The notes beneath the pieces are model-generated. The model searched no databases, was not told the DNA's origin, and saw nothing but the letters and a program-made list of their open reading frames with translations. Positions 52,273 through 61,672 of a stretch of 64,000 nucleotides of DNA are shown here, in pieces. The position numbers and the translations under genes are program-made. Origin of the DNA: Streptomyces sp. DI166 (GTDB lineage Bacteria > Actinomycetota > Actinomycetes > Streptomycetales > Streptomycetaceae); contig NZ_FLSP01000026.1 in the NCBI RefSeq assembly GCF_900091315.1, positions 1-64,000 on the forward strand, written 5' to 3'. Every line of letters begins with the position of its first letter. Position 1 is the first letter of the stretch.

Positions 52273-53529
52273 TCAGAAGTCCACCGGGTCCCGGACGATC
52301 GGGCAGGTCATGCAGTGGCCGCCGCCCCGGCCGCGGCCCAGTTCGGCGCCGACGATGGTGACGACCTCCACGCCGGCCTTGCGCAGCAGGGTGTTGGTCT
52401 GGGTGTTGCGGTCGTAGGTGAAGACCACCCCGGGTTCCAGGGCAACGGCGTTGTTGCCGCTGTCCCACTGCTGGCGCTCGGAGGCGTAGACATCGCCGCC
52501 GGTCTCCACCACCCGCAGCTTCGGGAGCCCGAGGGCCTTGGCGACGACCTCCACGAAGGACGCCGGGGCCTCGTCGACGATCTCCAGGCCCGGGGCCTTG
52601 TCGCTGGGCCGCAGGGAGAAGGGGTGGACGCCGTCCATGATGGCCGGGTAGAGGGTGACCAGGTCGCGGTCGGCGAAGGTGAACACCGTGTCCAGGTGCA
52701 TGGCCGAGCGCAGCCGCGGCATCCCGGCGACGACGACGTGCTCGGCGGCGCCACCCTCGAACAGGGCCTTGGCGACCTGGGTGATGGCCTGGCGCGAGGT
52801 GCGCTCGCTCATGCCCATCAGGACGACGCCGTTGCCCACCGGCATGATGTCGCCGCCCTCGAAGGTGGCCTGCCCCCAGTCCTGCTCGGGGTCGCCCCAC
52901 CACACGGTGGAGCCCGCGTAGTCGGGGTGGAAGCTGTACACCGCCTTCATCAGCAGCGTCTCGTCGTGCCGGGCGGGCCAGTACAGCGGGTTGAGGGTGA
53001 GGCCGCCGTAGAGCCAGCAGGTGGTGTCGCGGGTGTAGAGGGTGTTGGGCAGCGGCGGCATCAGGTACTCGCGCACGCCGGTCGACTCGCGGGCCAGCGC
53101 CAGATAGCCGGAGCGGTAGTCGTCGGGCAGGTCGTCGACGGCCAGACCGCCGATCAGGTACTTGGCCAGTTCGGCCGGTTCGAGGGTCTCCAGGTAGGCG
53201 CGGGTGCCGTCGACGAGGCCGAGGCCGACCTCGTTGGGCACGATCTTGCGGTCGAGCAGCCAGTCCCGGGCGCCCGGCACCCGCATCGTCCGCGCCAGCA
53301 GGTCGTGCAGCTCGACCACGTCCACGCCGCGCTCGCGCAGCTTGTTGACGAAGTCCAGGTGGTCGCGCTGGGCGTTCTCGACCCACATCACGTCGTCGAA
53401 GAGCAGGTCGTCGGAGTTGGTCGGGGTGAGGCGGCGGTGCGCGAGTCCCGGCGCGCAGACCAGTACCTTGCGCAGCCGTCCGACCTCGGAGTGGACGCCG
53501 TACTCGGGAGGGTTCTGCTGACTGGTCAC
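52273..53529 (-). CDS. arcA: arginine deiminase
   Basis: A 418-residue enzyme converting arginine to citrulline and ammonia. Motifs are [34 protein letters not shown] (catalytic Asp/Glu region), [10 protein letters not shown] (catalytic His) and the C-terminal nucleophile Cys in [14 protein letters not shown]. The GTG has GAAAGG upstream. It lies 17 bases after an APC-type permease, so arcD-arcA form one operon. No ornithine carbamoyltransferase or carbamate kinase is seen here, so the full ADI pathway would need genes elsewhere. Confidence 0.93.
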   Translation of the reverse strand: MTSQQNPPEYGVHSEVGRLRKVLVCAPGLAHRRLTPTNSDDLLFDDVMWVENAQRDHLDFVNKLRERGVDVVELHDLLARTMRVPGARDWLLDRKIVPNEVGLGLVDGTRAYLETLEPAELAKYLIGGLAVDDLPDDYRSGYLALARESTGVREYLMPPLPNTLYTRDTTCWLYGGLTLNPLYWPARHDETLLMKAVYSFHPDYAGSTVWWGDPEQDWGQATFEGGDIMPVGNGVVLMGMSERTSRQAITQVAKALFEGGAAEHVVVAGMPRLRSAMHLDTVFTFADRDLVTLYPAIMDGVHPFSLRPSDKAPGLEIVDEAPASFVEVVAKALGLPKLRVVETGGDVYASERQQWDSGNNAVALEPGVVFTYDRNTQTNTLLRKAGVEVVTIVGAELGRGRGGGHCMTCPIVRDPVDF

Positions 53530-53546
53530 GGTGCACCTTTCGGGGT

Positions 53547-54980
53547 TCAGAGGCTGATCCAGCCGAGCGCCAGGGCCACCACGCCGATCACCGCTCCGGC
53601 CACCGAGACGGCCAGGACGACCAGTTCGGGCGGCGTGAACAGGCGTCGGCCCTGTTCCCGGCGGGCCATCACGAACAGCACCGTGGCGGGCGCGTAGACG
53701 ATCAGGGAGACAAGGAGGTACTTCAGCCCGGCCGCGTAGAGGAGGAACGCGGTGTAGACCGTCGCGAGCGCGGCGATCACGAGTTCGGCGGTGCGCTGCC
53801 GGTCCCCGGCCGCGGCGATCTTCAGGGCGAAGGCGGCGGCGAGCAGGAACGGGATGAGGGTCAGCGCGCTGGTCAGGTTGAGGGCGAAGTCGAAGGCGTC
53901 GTCGGAGAACAGGGTGACGATCAGGACGATCTGACTGAGCGCCGTGCTCATCACCAGCGCGGGCATCGGCACGTCGGCGGGCGTGGCGCGCTTGAGGAAG
54001 CGCGGCATGTCGTCGTCCTTGGCGGCCACGTACAGCACCTCGGCCGCCATCAGCGTCCAGGCGAGGTAGGCGCCGAGGACGGAGACGATCAGGCCGACGC
54101 TGACGAAGACCTGCCCCCAGTCGCCGACCGCGTGCTCCAGCACCCCGGCCATGGACGGCTGGCGCAGCTCGGCGATCTCCTCCATCGGCATCAGGCCGTA
54201 CGACACGATGGTGACCGAGGCGAAGATCGAGAAGACGCTGAGGAAGCCCAGCACGGTCGCCTTGCCGACGTCCTCGCGGCGCCGGGCGTGCCGGGAGTAG
54301 ACGCTGGCGCCCTCGACGCCGAGGAAGACGAAGACCGTGGCCAGCATGGTGCCCTTGACCTGCTGGAAGAGGGACCCCGCGTAGTCGGCCCCGGCGAAGT
54401 TGTCGGCGAAGACGCTCGGCTCGAAGTAGAAGAGCGCGATGATGACGAAGACGATGATCGGCACCACTTTGGCGATGGTGACGATCCGGTTGATCGCCGC
54501 CGCCTCCTTCACTCCGCGGCTGATCAGCCAGAAGAACAGCCACAGTCCGACCGAGGAGAGCACCACGGCGAGGACCGTGTCGCCGTCGCCGAGCGCGGGC
54601 GCGATGGCGCCGATCGTCGACATGATCAGCACCCAGTAGGTGACGTTGCCGACGCAGGCGCTGGCCCAGTAGCCGAAGGCGGAGAAGAAGCCGAGGTACT
54701 CGCCGAAGCCGGCCTTGGCGTAGGCGTAGACACCGGCGTCGAGTTCGGGGCGGCGCAGCGCGAGCGTCTGGAAGACGAAGGCGAGCATCAGCATGCCGGT
54801 GCCTGCCACCGCCCAGGCGATCAGGGCGCCCGCGACACCGGTCTCCTGCGCGAACCTGCGCGGCAGGGAGAACACTCCGGCGCCCACCATCGAGCCGACG
54901 ACCATCATGGCGAGCGTCGGCAGGCTGAGTTTGGCGGTGCGGGGCTCCTGGCTCCTGGTTTCGGTCTCGGCCTCGGCCAT
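53547..54980 (-). CDS. arcD: APC-family amino acid antiporter (arginine/ornithine type)
   Basis: A 477-residue protein with about 12 membrane helices. The first has the APC signature [20 protein letters not shown], and a conserved cytoplasmic loop reads [20 protein letters not shown]. The latter is typical of basic-amino-acid/polyamine antiporters. Its place directly upstream of arginine deiminase suggests arginine/ornithine or arginine/citrulline exchange. ATG 54980 with GAGGA upstream is preferred to a longer frame starting at 55106. Confidence 0.88.
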   Translation of the reverse strand: MAEAETETRSQEPRTAKLSLPTLAMMVVGSMVGAGVFSLPRRFAQETGVAGALIAWAVAGTGMLMLAFVFQTLALRRPELDAGVYAYAKAGFGEYLGFFSAFGYWASACVGNVTYWVLIMSTIGAIAPALGDGDTVLAVVLSSVGLWLFFWLISRGVKEAAAINRIVTIAKVVPIIVFVIIALFYFEPSVFADNFAGADYAGSLFQQVKGTMLATVFVFLGVEGASVYSRHARRREDVGKATVLGFLSVFSIFASVTIVSYGLMPMEEIAELRQPSMAGVLEHAVGDWGQVFVSVGLIVSVLGAYLAWTLMAAEVLYVAAKDDDMPRFLKRATPADVPMPALVMSTALSQIVLIVTLFSDDAFDFALNLTSALTLIPFLLAAAFALKIAAAGDRQRTAELVIAALATVYTAFLLYAAGLKYLLVSLIVYAPATVLFVMARREQGRRLFTPPELVVLAVSVAGAVIGVVALALGWISL

Positions 54981-55050
54981 GCGCGTCCTCTGCCGGATCG
55001 GGCACCGCCGCAGGTCGGCGATACAGGGACACCATCCGGCGATTGCGAGT

Positions 55051-55076
55051 GACATTAACAGCGAAATGTCGCTGTT
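55051..55076. promoter_or_regulatory. overlapping inverted repeats between arcD and the baeRF gene
   Basis: AACAGCGA (55057-55064) and TCGCTGTT (55069-55076) form a perfect 8-bp inverted repeat. GACATT (55051-55056) and AATGTC (55065-55070) form a second, overlapping one. The AT-rich site is 71 bases upstream of arcD and 57 upstream of the divergent gene; it is a candidate regulator site for the arginine operon. Confidence 0.5.
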
Positions 55077-55132
55077 GCCCGCCCGATTCGCCCCCCGATG
55101 CCCCATCGGCGAATCAGTCCTATCGTGCTGTC

Positions 55133-56227
55133 ATGGAGCATGCACTGAGTCCCGCCACACTCGCCGAGCTGCGCCGCCCGCGCCCCTATCCCGCGGTGTC
55201 CGTCCTGACCCCGACGCACCGCCGAGAGCCCGAGAACGCCCAGGACCCGGTCCGGCTGCGCAATGTCGTGGCCGACGCCAAGAAGCAACTGGAGTCGGAT
55301 CCCGCGGTCAGCCGGGAACGGCGGATCGACGTCGTGAAGCAGCTGGAGGAGGCGCTCGCCGAGGTCGACCTCACGCACGCCGAGGACGGTCTCGTCATCT
55401 TCGCCGCCCCCGGTGAGCACCAGGTGTGGTCCCTGGCCCGCCCGGTGCCCGAACGGGTGGTACTCGCCGACACCTTCCTCACCCGCAACCTGGTCTCGGC
55501 CCAGGCCGCCGAGCGCCCCTTCTGGGTGCTGTCGGTCTCCGCCGACCGGGTGACCCTGTGGAACGGCGGCGGCGACCGGGTCGTGCCGGAGCACGCCGGA
55601 GGCTTCCCGCTCACCCGCAGCATGGACAACTTCGACGCCGAGCGTCAGGAGCGGATCGGCGACCTGCCGAGCACCTTCCGCGACGAGAGCACCCGGCACT
55701 TCCTGCGCGACGCCGACACCGCGATCGGCAAGGTCCTGCGCGCGGATCCGCGCCCCCTCTACGTCACCGGCGAGACCGCCGCCCTGTCCCTGCTGGACGA
55801 GGTGGGCAGCGTCTGCCGCGACGCCGTGCACATCCGGCACGGCGGCCTCGCCGACGCCACCCCGGAGACCGTCTGGCAGGCGGTGCACCCGGTGATCGCG
55901 GCGGACAGCCGCCGGGTCGCCGACCAGGTGGCCCGGGAACTGGAGGCCGCGCGGGGCCGCAAGGCGTACGCGGCCGGTCTCGACGAGGTCTGGCAGAGCG
56001 CCCGCGAGGGCCGGGTCGGGCTGCTGGCGGTCGAGGAGAACTTCCGTGCGACCGTCCGGGACAGCGGCGACCATCTGGTCCCGGCCGACAACGACGACCT
56101 CGACGCCCGCGAGGACATCGTGGACGAGATCGTCGAGCAGTGCCTGGAGACCGGCGCCGACGTCCGCTTCGTACCGGACGGGACGCTCGGCGACGCCACC
56201 GGCATCGCGGGCGTGCTGCGCTACTGA
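55133..56227 (+). CDS. baeRF3-domain protein
   Basis: A 364-residue protein of the bacterial/archaeal eRF1-like (baeRF) family: YPAVSVLTPTHRREPENAQD at the N-terminus, DLTHAEDGLVIFAAPGEHQV in the first domain, and EQCLETGADVRFVPDG in the last. These proteins resemble the eRF1/Vms1/Pelota fold and have been suggested to work on stalled ribosomes or as RNA-binding factors; direct evidence is lacking. It is cytoplasmic. TATCGT lies only seven bases before ATG 55133, so its mRNA might be leaderless. Confidence 0.8.
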   Translation: MEHALSPATLAELRRPRPYPAVSVLTPTHRREPENAQDPVRLRNVVADAKKQLESDPAVSRERRIDVVKQLEEALAEVDLTHAEDGLVIFAAPGEHQVWSLARPVPERVVLADTFLTRNLVSAQAAERPFWVLSVSADRVTLWNGGGDRVVPEHAGGFPLTRSMDNFDAERQERIGDLPSTFRDESTRHFLRDADTAIGKVLRADPRPLYVTGETAALSLLDEVGSVCRDAVHIRHGGLADATPETVWQAVHPVIAADSRRVADQVARELEAARGRKAYAAGLDEVWQSAREGRVGLLAVEENFRATVRDSGDHLVPADNDDLDAREDIVDEIVEQCLETGADVRFVPDGTLGDATGIAGVLRY

Positions 56228-56242
56228 GGCTCGAACGCGCCC

Positions 56243-56656
56243 TCAGACGCTGCCGAAGAGCGCGCTCAGGCCCTCGTCGACGGCCGATCCGAGGTCCTCC
56301 TGACCGACGGCCACGACGGCGTGGGTGCGCATCAGGAAGCGGCGCAGGGCGGAGCTGTCGAACCGCAGCAGGGCGAGCCCGTACGGCGAGTGGAACTCCA
56401 GCACCGTACGGGCCCCGCCGCACGGCCAGATGTGCACGTCGCCCTCCCCGGCCGGGCCGCGCAGGCCCTCCGCCAGCAGCGAGCGGGCGAAGGTCCAGGT
56501 GACGCTCTCGCCGTCGAGCGCGATCTCGGGCGGGAAGTCGATGTGCACGGCGAGCGGGTCGGCCGAGCTGTAGCGCAGTGTGGCGGTGGCGGGCAGCTCC
56601 TGCTCATCGGCGGTGATCAGATGGGCGCGGGCGGGCTGTTCCAGAGTGATGTCCAT
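56243..56656 (-). CDS. SsgA-like sporulation/cell-division regulator (SALP)
   Basis: A 137-residue protein of the SsgA family: LPATATLRYSSADPLAVHID, VTWTFARSLLAEGLRGPAGE, GDVHIWPCGG and the C-terminal RRFLMRTHAVVAVG. SALPs control septum placement and peptidoglycan remodelling during sporulation. Which of the family (ssgA-G or other) cannot be told from one sequence. A hairpin lies 27 bases upstream of the ATG (56683-56704). Confidence 0.88.
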   Translation of the reverse strand: MDITLEQPARAHLITADEQELPATATLRYSSADPLAVHIDFPPEIALDGESVTWTFARSLLAEGLRGPAGEGDVHIWPCGGARTVLEFHSPYGLALLRFDSSALRRFLMRTHAVVAVGQEDLGSAVDEGLSALFGSV

Positions 56657-57113
56657 AACGATCTTCCCCCGTGGTCGACGAGGCCGGCCCGGTACAGGGC
56701 CGGCATGTCTTTAGGACCTCGCACACTCCACTCGCATTACACCGGAGCCCGATTCTCCAGCGTGAGCTGCGTCACACAAAGAGGACGCATTCGCGCCCTA
56801 CCCGAGCGAACCACCGCGAAGCCACCGTGAAGAGCGGGAACACGGGTCGAACACACGACCGTCGAACACCGCCATCACCCCCCGAACGTCGCTCGCGCGC
56901 ACCATCAATTCACGTACGGTTTCTACGACTTCACCGAAGCCATGGCCTACGCCATTCACCCGATGTGACCTCTCCGTTGAGACTGTGGCATATGCCAGAA
57001 GCACCACCGGATCGTGTGTTGCCAAATCCCTTACAGCGCGTCGCAGGCTGTGCAACAGTCGTAACGGTCCCTCCGTCATCCAGGTCGTACCGTCCCCTTC
57101 ACCGGAGTCCGTC
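56657..57113. other. intergenic region upstream of the SALP and SpoIIE-type genes
   Basis: 457 bases with no convincing gene. The only clear structure is the hairpin GCCGGCCC-GGTACA-GGGCCGGC (56683-56704), near the SALP start. The rest is AT-richer than its surroundings, and frames through it lack Streptomyces third-position GC bias. It should hold two divergent promoters that I could not place. Confidence 0.6.
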
Positions 57114-58529
57114 ATGCCGTCCCATCTCTCCGCGGGCCGCCCGGCCGCCCAGCCGCCCGGACGCGGCTCGGTCGAGGCGCTGATATCGCAGGCCCGCCGG
57201 CTCAAGGGCGACGTGGACGCCGTGCGACGGGACACGCCCAGTGACGGCGCCGACCCGCAGGAACGCTGGCAGCGCGCCCTGTGCGACCTGGCCCTGACCC
57301 AACTCGACGACCTCGACGCCCACTTGGCCCAGCTACGGGAGGGTCCCCCGCCGGTGCGGGAGGCACCGGCGCCCGCGGCCGAGCCCGCCCCGCGCGGATC
57401 GTCACTGCTCAGCCGGGTCGGCAGCGCGGAGTGGAACCTCCTCACCGACGAGGCCAGTTGGTCCGGTGAGCTCTACCAGATCCTGGGCCGGGACCCCGCC
57501 ACTGCTCCGCTCACCCTCGACGAACTGCCGTCCCTGGTACTCGACGAGGACCGCCCGAGGCTGACCGCGATGGTCACCGACTGCCTCGTCGACGCCAAGC
57601 CGATCGACGGGGAGTTCCGGATCGTGCGCCCGGGCGGCGAGGTACGGACCGTGCACATGATGGGCGAACCGGTGCTCGGCGCCGACGGCAGCACCGCCTC
57701 GATGTGGGCCGTGCTGCGCGATGTCAGCGAACTGCGCCGCAGCCAGCGCGCGGTGAGCGAGACCCGTGACTCGCTCCAGCGCCAACGGCAGCGGGAGCAG
57801 ACCGAGCACCGGCTGGCGGCCGAGCTGCAGGAGGCCGTGCTGCCGTCCTGGCGCGGTTCCCTGCGGCTCCCGCACCAGGGCCCGCAGAGCCTGGACCTGG
57901 CCGCCCACCACCTCCCCGCCGCGACCGGTTCCCCGATCGGCGGCGACTGGTACGACGCCCTCGAACTGCCCGGCGGCGAAACGCTGCTGAGCGTCGGCGA
58001 CCTCACCGGACAGGGCGTCTCGGTGGCCTCCGCCATGGCGACCCTGCTGGGCGCCGTACGCGGCATGGCGATGGCGGGCACCGAGCCGGGCCGGCTGATG
58101 TCCTGGCTCAACCAGTTGCTCGACGCCACCGTCCAGCCGGCCCTCGGCAGCGCTGTCTGCTGCCGCTACCGGCCCGAGACCCGCAAACTCGTCTGGGCAC
58201 AGGCGGGACACCCCGCCCCGCTGCTGTTCCGCGGCGGGACGGGGCGCCGTCTGCGGTCACCGAACGGCGTGCTGCTGGGCGCGACGCGCGGTGCCGCCTA
58301 CGACCAGGCCGAAGTGACCCTGGAGAGCGGAGACCTGCTCCTGCTGCACACCGACGGACTGTCGGCCGGGCACGACAGCGCGGACCCGGTGGACCGCCTC
58401 CTCGACCTGGCGCCGCGCTTCGACGCGGCGTCCACCGCACAGGACTGCGTACGGACGGTCGTGGAGGAGTTGGGCGCGACGGAGCGTGCGACCGACGCCT
58501 GTGTGCTGATCGCCAGGGTGACGGCCTGA
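57114..58529 (+). CDS. PAS-SpoIIE (PP2C-type) serine phosphatase
   Basis: A 471-residue soluble protein. A variable N-terminus with a helical stretch precedes a PAS fold (about 110-215; SAEWNLLTDEASWSGELYQI, FRIVRPGGEVRTVHMMGEP). A coiled linker (SLQRQRQREQTEHRLAAELQ) leads into the SpoIIE/RsbU phosphatase domain: IGGDWYDALELPGGETLL, GDLTGQGVSVASAMATLLGA, AGHPAPLL and LLLHTDGLS with metal-binding aspartates. It should dephosphorylate an anti-anti-sigma protein. The likely partners are anti-sigma ATPases such as that at 21202, but none is adjacent. Confidence 0.9.
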   Translation: MPSHLSAGRPAAQPPGRGSVEALISQARRLKGDVDAVRRDTPSDGADPQERWQRALCDLALTQLDDLDAHLAQLREGPPPVREAPAPAAEPAPRGSSLLSRVGSAEWNLLTDEASWSGELYQILGRDPATAPLTLDELPSLVLDEDRPRLTAMVTDCLVDAKPIDGEFRIVRPGGEVRTVHMMGEPVLGADGSTASMWAVLRDVSELRRSQRAVSETRDSLQRQRQREQTEHRLAAELQEAVLPSWRGSLRLPHQGPQSLDLAAHHLPAATGSPIGGDWYDALELPGGETLLSVGDLTGQGVSVASAMATLLGAVRGMAMAGTEPGRLMSWLNQLLDATVQPALGSAVCCRYRPETRKLVWAQAGHPAPLLFRGGTGRRLRSPNGVLLGATRGAAYDQAEVTLESGDLLLLHTDGLSAGHDSADPVDRLLDLAPRFDAASTAQDCVRTVVEELGATERATDACVLIARVTA

Positions 58530-58616
58530 CCCCGGTGCGGGACTTGGCGCACGGGCCCCCTATACCCGTGCGGTGTTCCCGCTCTCTTGTGGCTTCTCTT
58601 ACTCTTGTGGCTTCTC

Positions 58617-60107
58617 TTACGCCTGCGCGGTATCCCCGCCCTTGGCCGGCTTCGGCAGAGCCAGCTTGATCTCCTCCCGCAGGTCCTGGATCTTCGGGTA
58701 GCTGGCGTACTCGGCGGTCAGCCGGTACATCTGGCGGAGCCGGTCCCAGGTGCGGTGGGAGGAGTTGGATCCCATCGACACCAGCGCCAGTCGCGCGTAG
58801 CGGTCGGCCTGTTCGGGGTCGTCGGCGATGAAGCAGGCGGAGGCCATGGACAGGAAGTCGAAGATCTTCGACCGCTGCCGCCCGTCGACCCGCAGCGCCA
58901 GGGCCTTCTCCGCGTAGTGCTGGGCGTGTGCGGCCGCCTGGGGCTCGAACTCCGCCAGCGTGCGGTAGGCCAGGGCCTGCATGCCGTACAGGTCCTCCTC
59001 CTTGAAGGTCTGCATCCAGCTCGGGGGCGGTACGTCGCCCTTGTCGGAGACGAACAGGTCCTCGGCCTGTCCGAGGGTGCGGCGCATCGCCTGGCCCTTG
59101 CCCATGGACGCCTGTGCCCAGGCCTCGATGGTGTAGAGCATCGCCTTGGTCCGGGGCAGCACTTCGGCCCCGGAGCCGGACTGGGCGAGCTTCATCAGGT
59201 CCAGTGCGTCGTCGGGCCGGCCCAGGTGCACCATCTGGCGAGCCGCCCGTGAGAGCGCCTCCCCGGCACGGGGCCGGTCGCCGCCCTCACGGGCCGCGTG
59301 GGCAGCGATGACGAAGTACTTCTGCGCCGTGGGCTCCAGGCCGACGTCGTGCGACATCCAGCCCGCGAGGACGGCGAGATTGGCGGCGACGCCCCACAGG
59401 CGCCGCTGGAGATGGTCGGGATGCCGGTAGGCGAGCATGCCGCCCACCTCGTTGAGCTGTCCCACGACCGCCTTGCGCTGCAGCCCGCCACCGCGGGCCG
59501 CGTCCCAGGCGCGGAACACCTCCACCGAGCGTTCCAGTTCCTCGATCTCCTGCGACCCGATGGGGGCGGCCTCGTAGCGGTCGAACCCAGCGGGGTCGGC
59601 GTGCAGGGGATCGTCGAGTCGGGGTGCGTCGGCCTTCAGAGTCGGGTCGGTTTGCAGCCAGTCGTGCATGGCGCTGCTGAGTGCGGATCCCGCGGCGAGC
59701 GCGGCGCCCGCGCCCACCAAGCCGCGTCGGTTGAGCATGAGGTCCATTCCCGTGAATTCGGTGAGGACCGCGGCTGTCCGTTCGGGCGCCCACGGCACGC
59801 CGTCGGGATGCTCCAGACTCCCGCCGCCCTGCCGTTTCCCCGCACGCCCGTGCCGGACCAGACCGAGGTCCTCGATGGTCACGACACGGCCGAGTCGCTC
59901 GGTGAACAGAGCCGCCAGCACCCGCGGCACCGGATCGCGCGGGATCTCTCCCATGTCGATCCAACGCCGCACCCGCGAGGTGTCGGTCGACAGCTGGGCG
60001 TGGCCCATGGCCGCCGCCTGCCGGTTGACCAGCCTCGCGAGCTCACCCTTGGACCAGCCGGCCAGGCCGAACAGGTCCGCGAGGCGGGTGTTGGGTTGTC
60101 CGTTCAC
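58617..60107 (-). CDS. NsdA/Orf1590-family developmental regulator
   Basis: A 496-residue protein. The N-terminal 90 residues (KGELARLVNRQAAAMGHAQL, SRVRRWIDMGEIPRDPVPRV) form an HTH-like domain, and a TPR-rich C-terminus (about 230-480; RAGEALSRAARQMVHLGRPD) mediates protein contacts. This pattern is that of NsdA of S. coelicolor, a negative regulator of sporulation and antibiotic production, and the related Orf1590 sporulation protein of S. griseus. The surrounding genes differ from those known to me beside nsdA, so it may be the paralogue. GTG 60107 is the start. Three 10-bp repeats lie upstream. Confidence 0.75.
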   Translation of the reverse strand: MNGQPNTRLADLFGLAGWSKGELARLVNRQAAAMGHAQLSTDTSRVRRWIDMGEIPRDPVPRVLAALFTERLGRVVTIEDLGLVRHGRAGKRQGGGSLEHPDGVPWAPERTAAVLTEFTGMDLMLNRRGLVGAGAALAAGSALSSAMHDWLQTDPTLKADAPRLDDPLHADPAGFDRYEAAPIGSQEIEELERSVEVFRAWDAARGGGLQRKAVVGQLNEVGGMLAYRHPDHLQRRLWGVAANLAVLAGWMSHDVGLEPTAQKYFVIAAHAAREGGDRPRAGEALSRAARQMVHLGRPDDALDLMKLAQSGSGAEVLPRTKAMLYTIEAWAQASMGKGQAMRRTLGQAEDLFVSDKGDVPPPSWMQTFKEEDLYGMQALAYRTLAEFEPQAAAHAQHYAEKALALRVDGRQRSKIFDFLSMASACFIADDPEQADRYARLALVSMGSNSSHRTWDRLRQMYRLTAEYASYPKIQDLREEIKLALPKPAKGGDTAQA

Positions 60108-60170
60108 GTCAAGCCCCCAGGTTCTCGGCTGAGTTGACAGTAGCCCGGTGAGAGTTGCCGGGCGACTATT

Positions 60171-60200
60171 CGCCAGGGTTCGCCAGGGTGCGCCAGATGG
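60171..60200. repeat. three 10-bp direct repeats upstream of the NsdA-family gene
   Basis: CGCCAGGGTT, CGCCAGGGTG and CGCCAGATGG lie end to end at 60171-60200, one helical turn apart, 64 bases upstream of the start. This spacing allows side-by-side binding of a protein on one face of the DNA. Confidence 0.55.
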
Positions 60201-60360
60201 TGTGCCACTGGGCATCGGGTGTCAGGTAGGAACGCGCCATCCCGACCCGGTCGCCGCTCTTCACAGGGCGCATTCCCCAGGGTGCACCCGTGCGGCCGGG
60301 CCGGGCAGGCGTTTGCGCTTCATCAGGCACAGCAGGCACACGAAGGGATCTGTTTCTCCC

Positions 60361-61500
60361 ATGTACGCAGCATCGTCCTCCGTGTCCGCCCCGCCCCGGA
60401 CGCTGCACCCCCGCCCGGCGGGCAGCGGCCCCTACCTCGACCCCGCGCGGTCGGCGGCCCCCGTCCTCGGAGCGGGCCGGCCGCGGCGCGCGCCGGGGCT
60501 CGGCACCCAACCGCTCAGCGGGAGACTCGACTTGTCCGGCCCTCAGGGGGCCCAGCTGCGTACGGCCATCGCGTCCGTGCACCGGATCTGCCCGGAGTTC
60601 ACTCCGGTCCAGGTGCTGCGGCGCAGCGGACGGTCCGTGCTCCTCGTGGGGACGACGGGACGCAGCACGGCCGTCGCCAAGTGTTTACTGGACCACTCCC
60701 CCGTCTGGGCGGAGCGGATCCGGCACGAAATAGCTGCTTACCGCTCGTTCGTCCGGCACCGCCCGCCCGTGCGGGTGCCCCGGTTGATCGCGGCGGATCC
60801 GGACAACTGCACGCTGGTCATCGAGCGGATGCCGGGGCGCGTGGCGGCACTTCAGCGGCACCCGTCCGAGGCGCCGCCGCGGGCGGACATCAGAGCGGCG
60901 CTGGCAGCGGTCTGCCGGCTGAACGCCTGGCGGCCGCCGGCGGGCACCTTCGACGCCCCGCTGGACTATCCGGCGCGCATCGCCCGCTACCACGAACTGG
61001 GGCTGCTCACCGACCGCGACATGGGTGATCTCCAGAAGCTGCTGCACGGCATCGCGCACGCGGCGGGCCGGCAGGGCATGGGCCAGTTCTGCCACGGCGA
61101 GGCACTGCTCTCGAACATCCTTCTGTCACCGGCCGGTCCAGTGCTGGTGGACTGGGAGCACGCGGGCTGGTACCTGCCGGGCTACGACCTGGCCACCCTC
61201 TGGTCGGTCCTCGGGGACGCGCCGGTCGCGCGGCGCCAGATCAGCCAGATCGCCCAGTCGGCGGGCCCCGCCTCGCGGGACGCCTTCCTGGTGAATCTGA
61301 TGCTCGTCCTCACCCGTGAGATCCGTACCTACGAGACGGCCGTGCAGCGTTCGATGCACGACAGTGCCCCGGCGGCACCGGGTCCGGCCCACCCGGGTGC
61401 TGCGCCGTCCGGCGAGGAACAGCGCCTGCTGCTCAGGCGACTGCACGACGACTGCCAGCTGGCCCGCCGGGCCGTGCGCGCCGCGGTCGGTACTCGCTGA
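60361..61500 (+). CDS. aminoglycoside-phosphotransferase-like protein with altered catalytic loop and TTA codon
   Basis: A 379-residue kinase-like protein. The phosphotransferase core spans about 105-310. The catalytic loop reads [13 protein letters not shown], with Glu instead of the usual Asp, while the metal-binding LVDWEHAGW is kept. A long N-terminus of about 75 residues is proline-rich. Codon 109 (60685-60687) is TTA, so translation should depend on the bldA tRNA. It is divergent from the NsdA-family gene and may be a developmental kinase rather than a resistance enzyme. The substrate is unknown. Confidence 0.75.
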   Translation: MYAASSSVSAPPRTLHPRPAGSGPYLDPARSAAPVLGAGRPRRAPGLGTQPLSGRLDLSGPQGAQLRTAIASVHRICPEFTPVQVLRRSGRSVLLVGTTGRSTAVAKCLLDHSPVWAERIRHEIAAYRSFVRHRPPVRVPRLIAADPDNCTLVIERMPGRVAALQRHPSEAPPRADIRAALAAVCRLNAWRPPAGTFDAPLDYPARIARYHELGLLTDRDMGDLQKLLHGIAHAAGRQGMGQFCHGEALLSNILLSPAGPVLVDWEHAGWYLPGYDLATLWSVLGDAPVARRQISQIAQSAGPASRDAFLVNLMLVLTREIRTYETAVQRSMHDSAPAAPGPAHPGAAPSGEEQRLLLRRLHDDCQLARRAVRAAVGTR

Positions 61501-61672
61501 CGGGGACGAAGGTCCGCGGTGCGCCCTCCGCAGCGGCGCACCGCGGACCTTCGTATGCGCGGCTCCTCCCCTGCCCCTGGGCATGATTGACGGATCGTCG
61601 GCAGGCCGGTACCACGGACGCATTGCCCGGCCCCGAACGGCTCATCGCACCCGACCGTCCCAGGAGGCTGTT

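Noticed and set aside
56671..57183. Open frame of 170 codons in the gap before the SpoIIE-type gene
   Set aside because: Ser/His/Pro-rich translation without codon bias, and it overlaps the well supported phosphatase gene out of frame.
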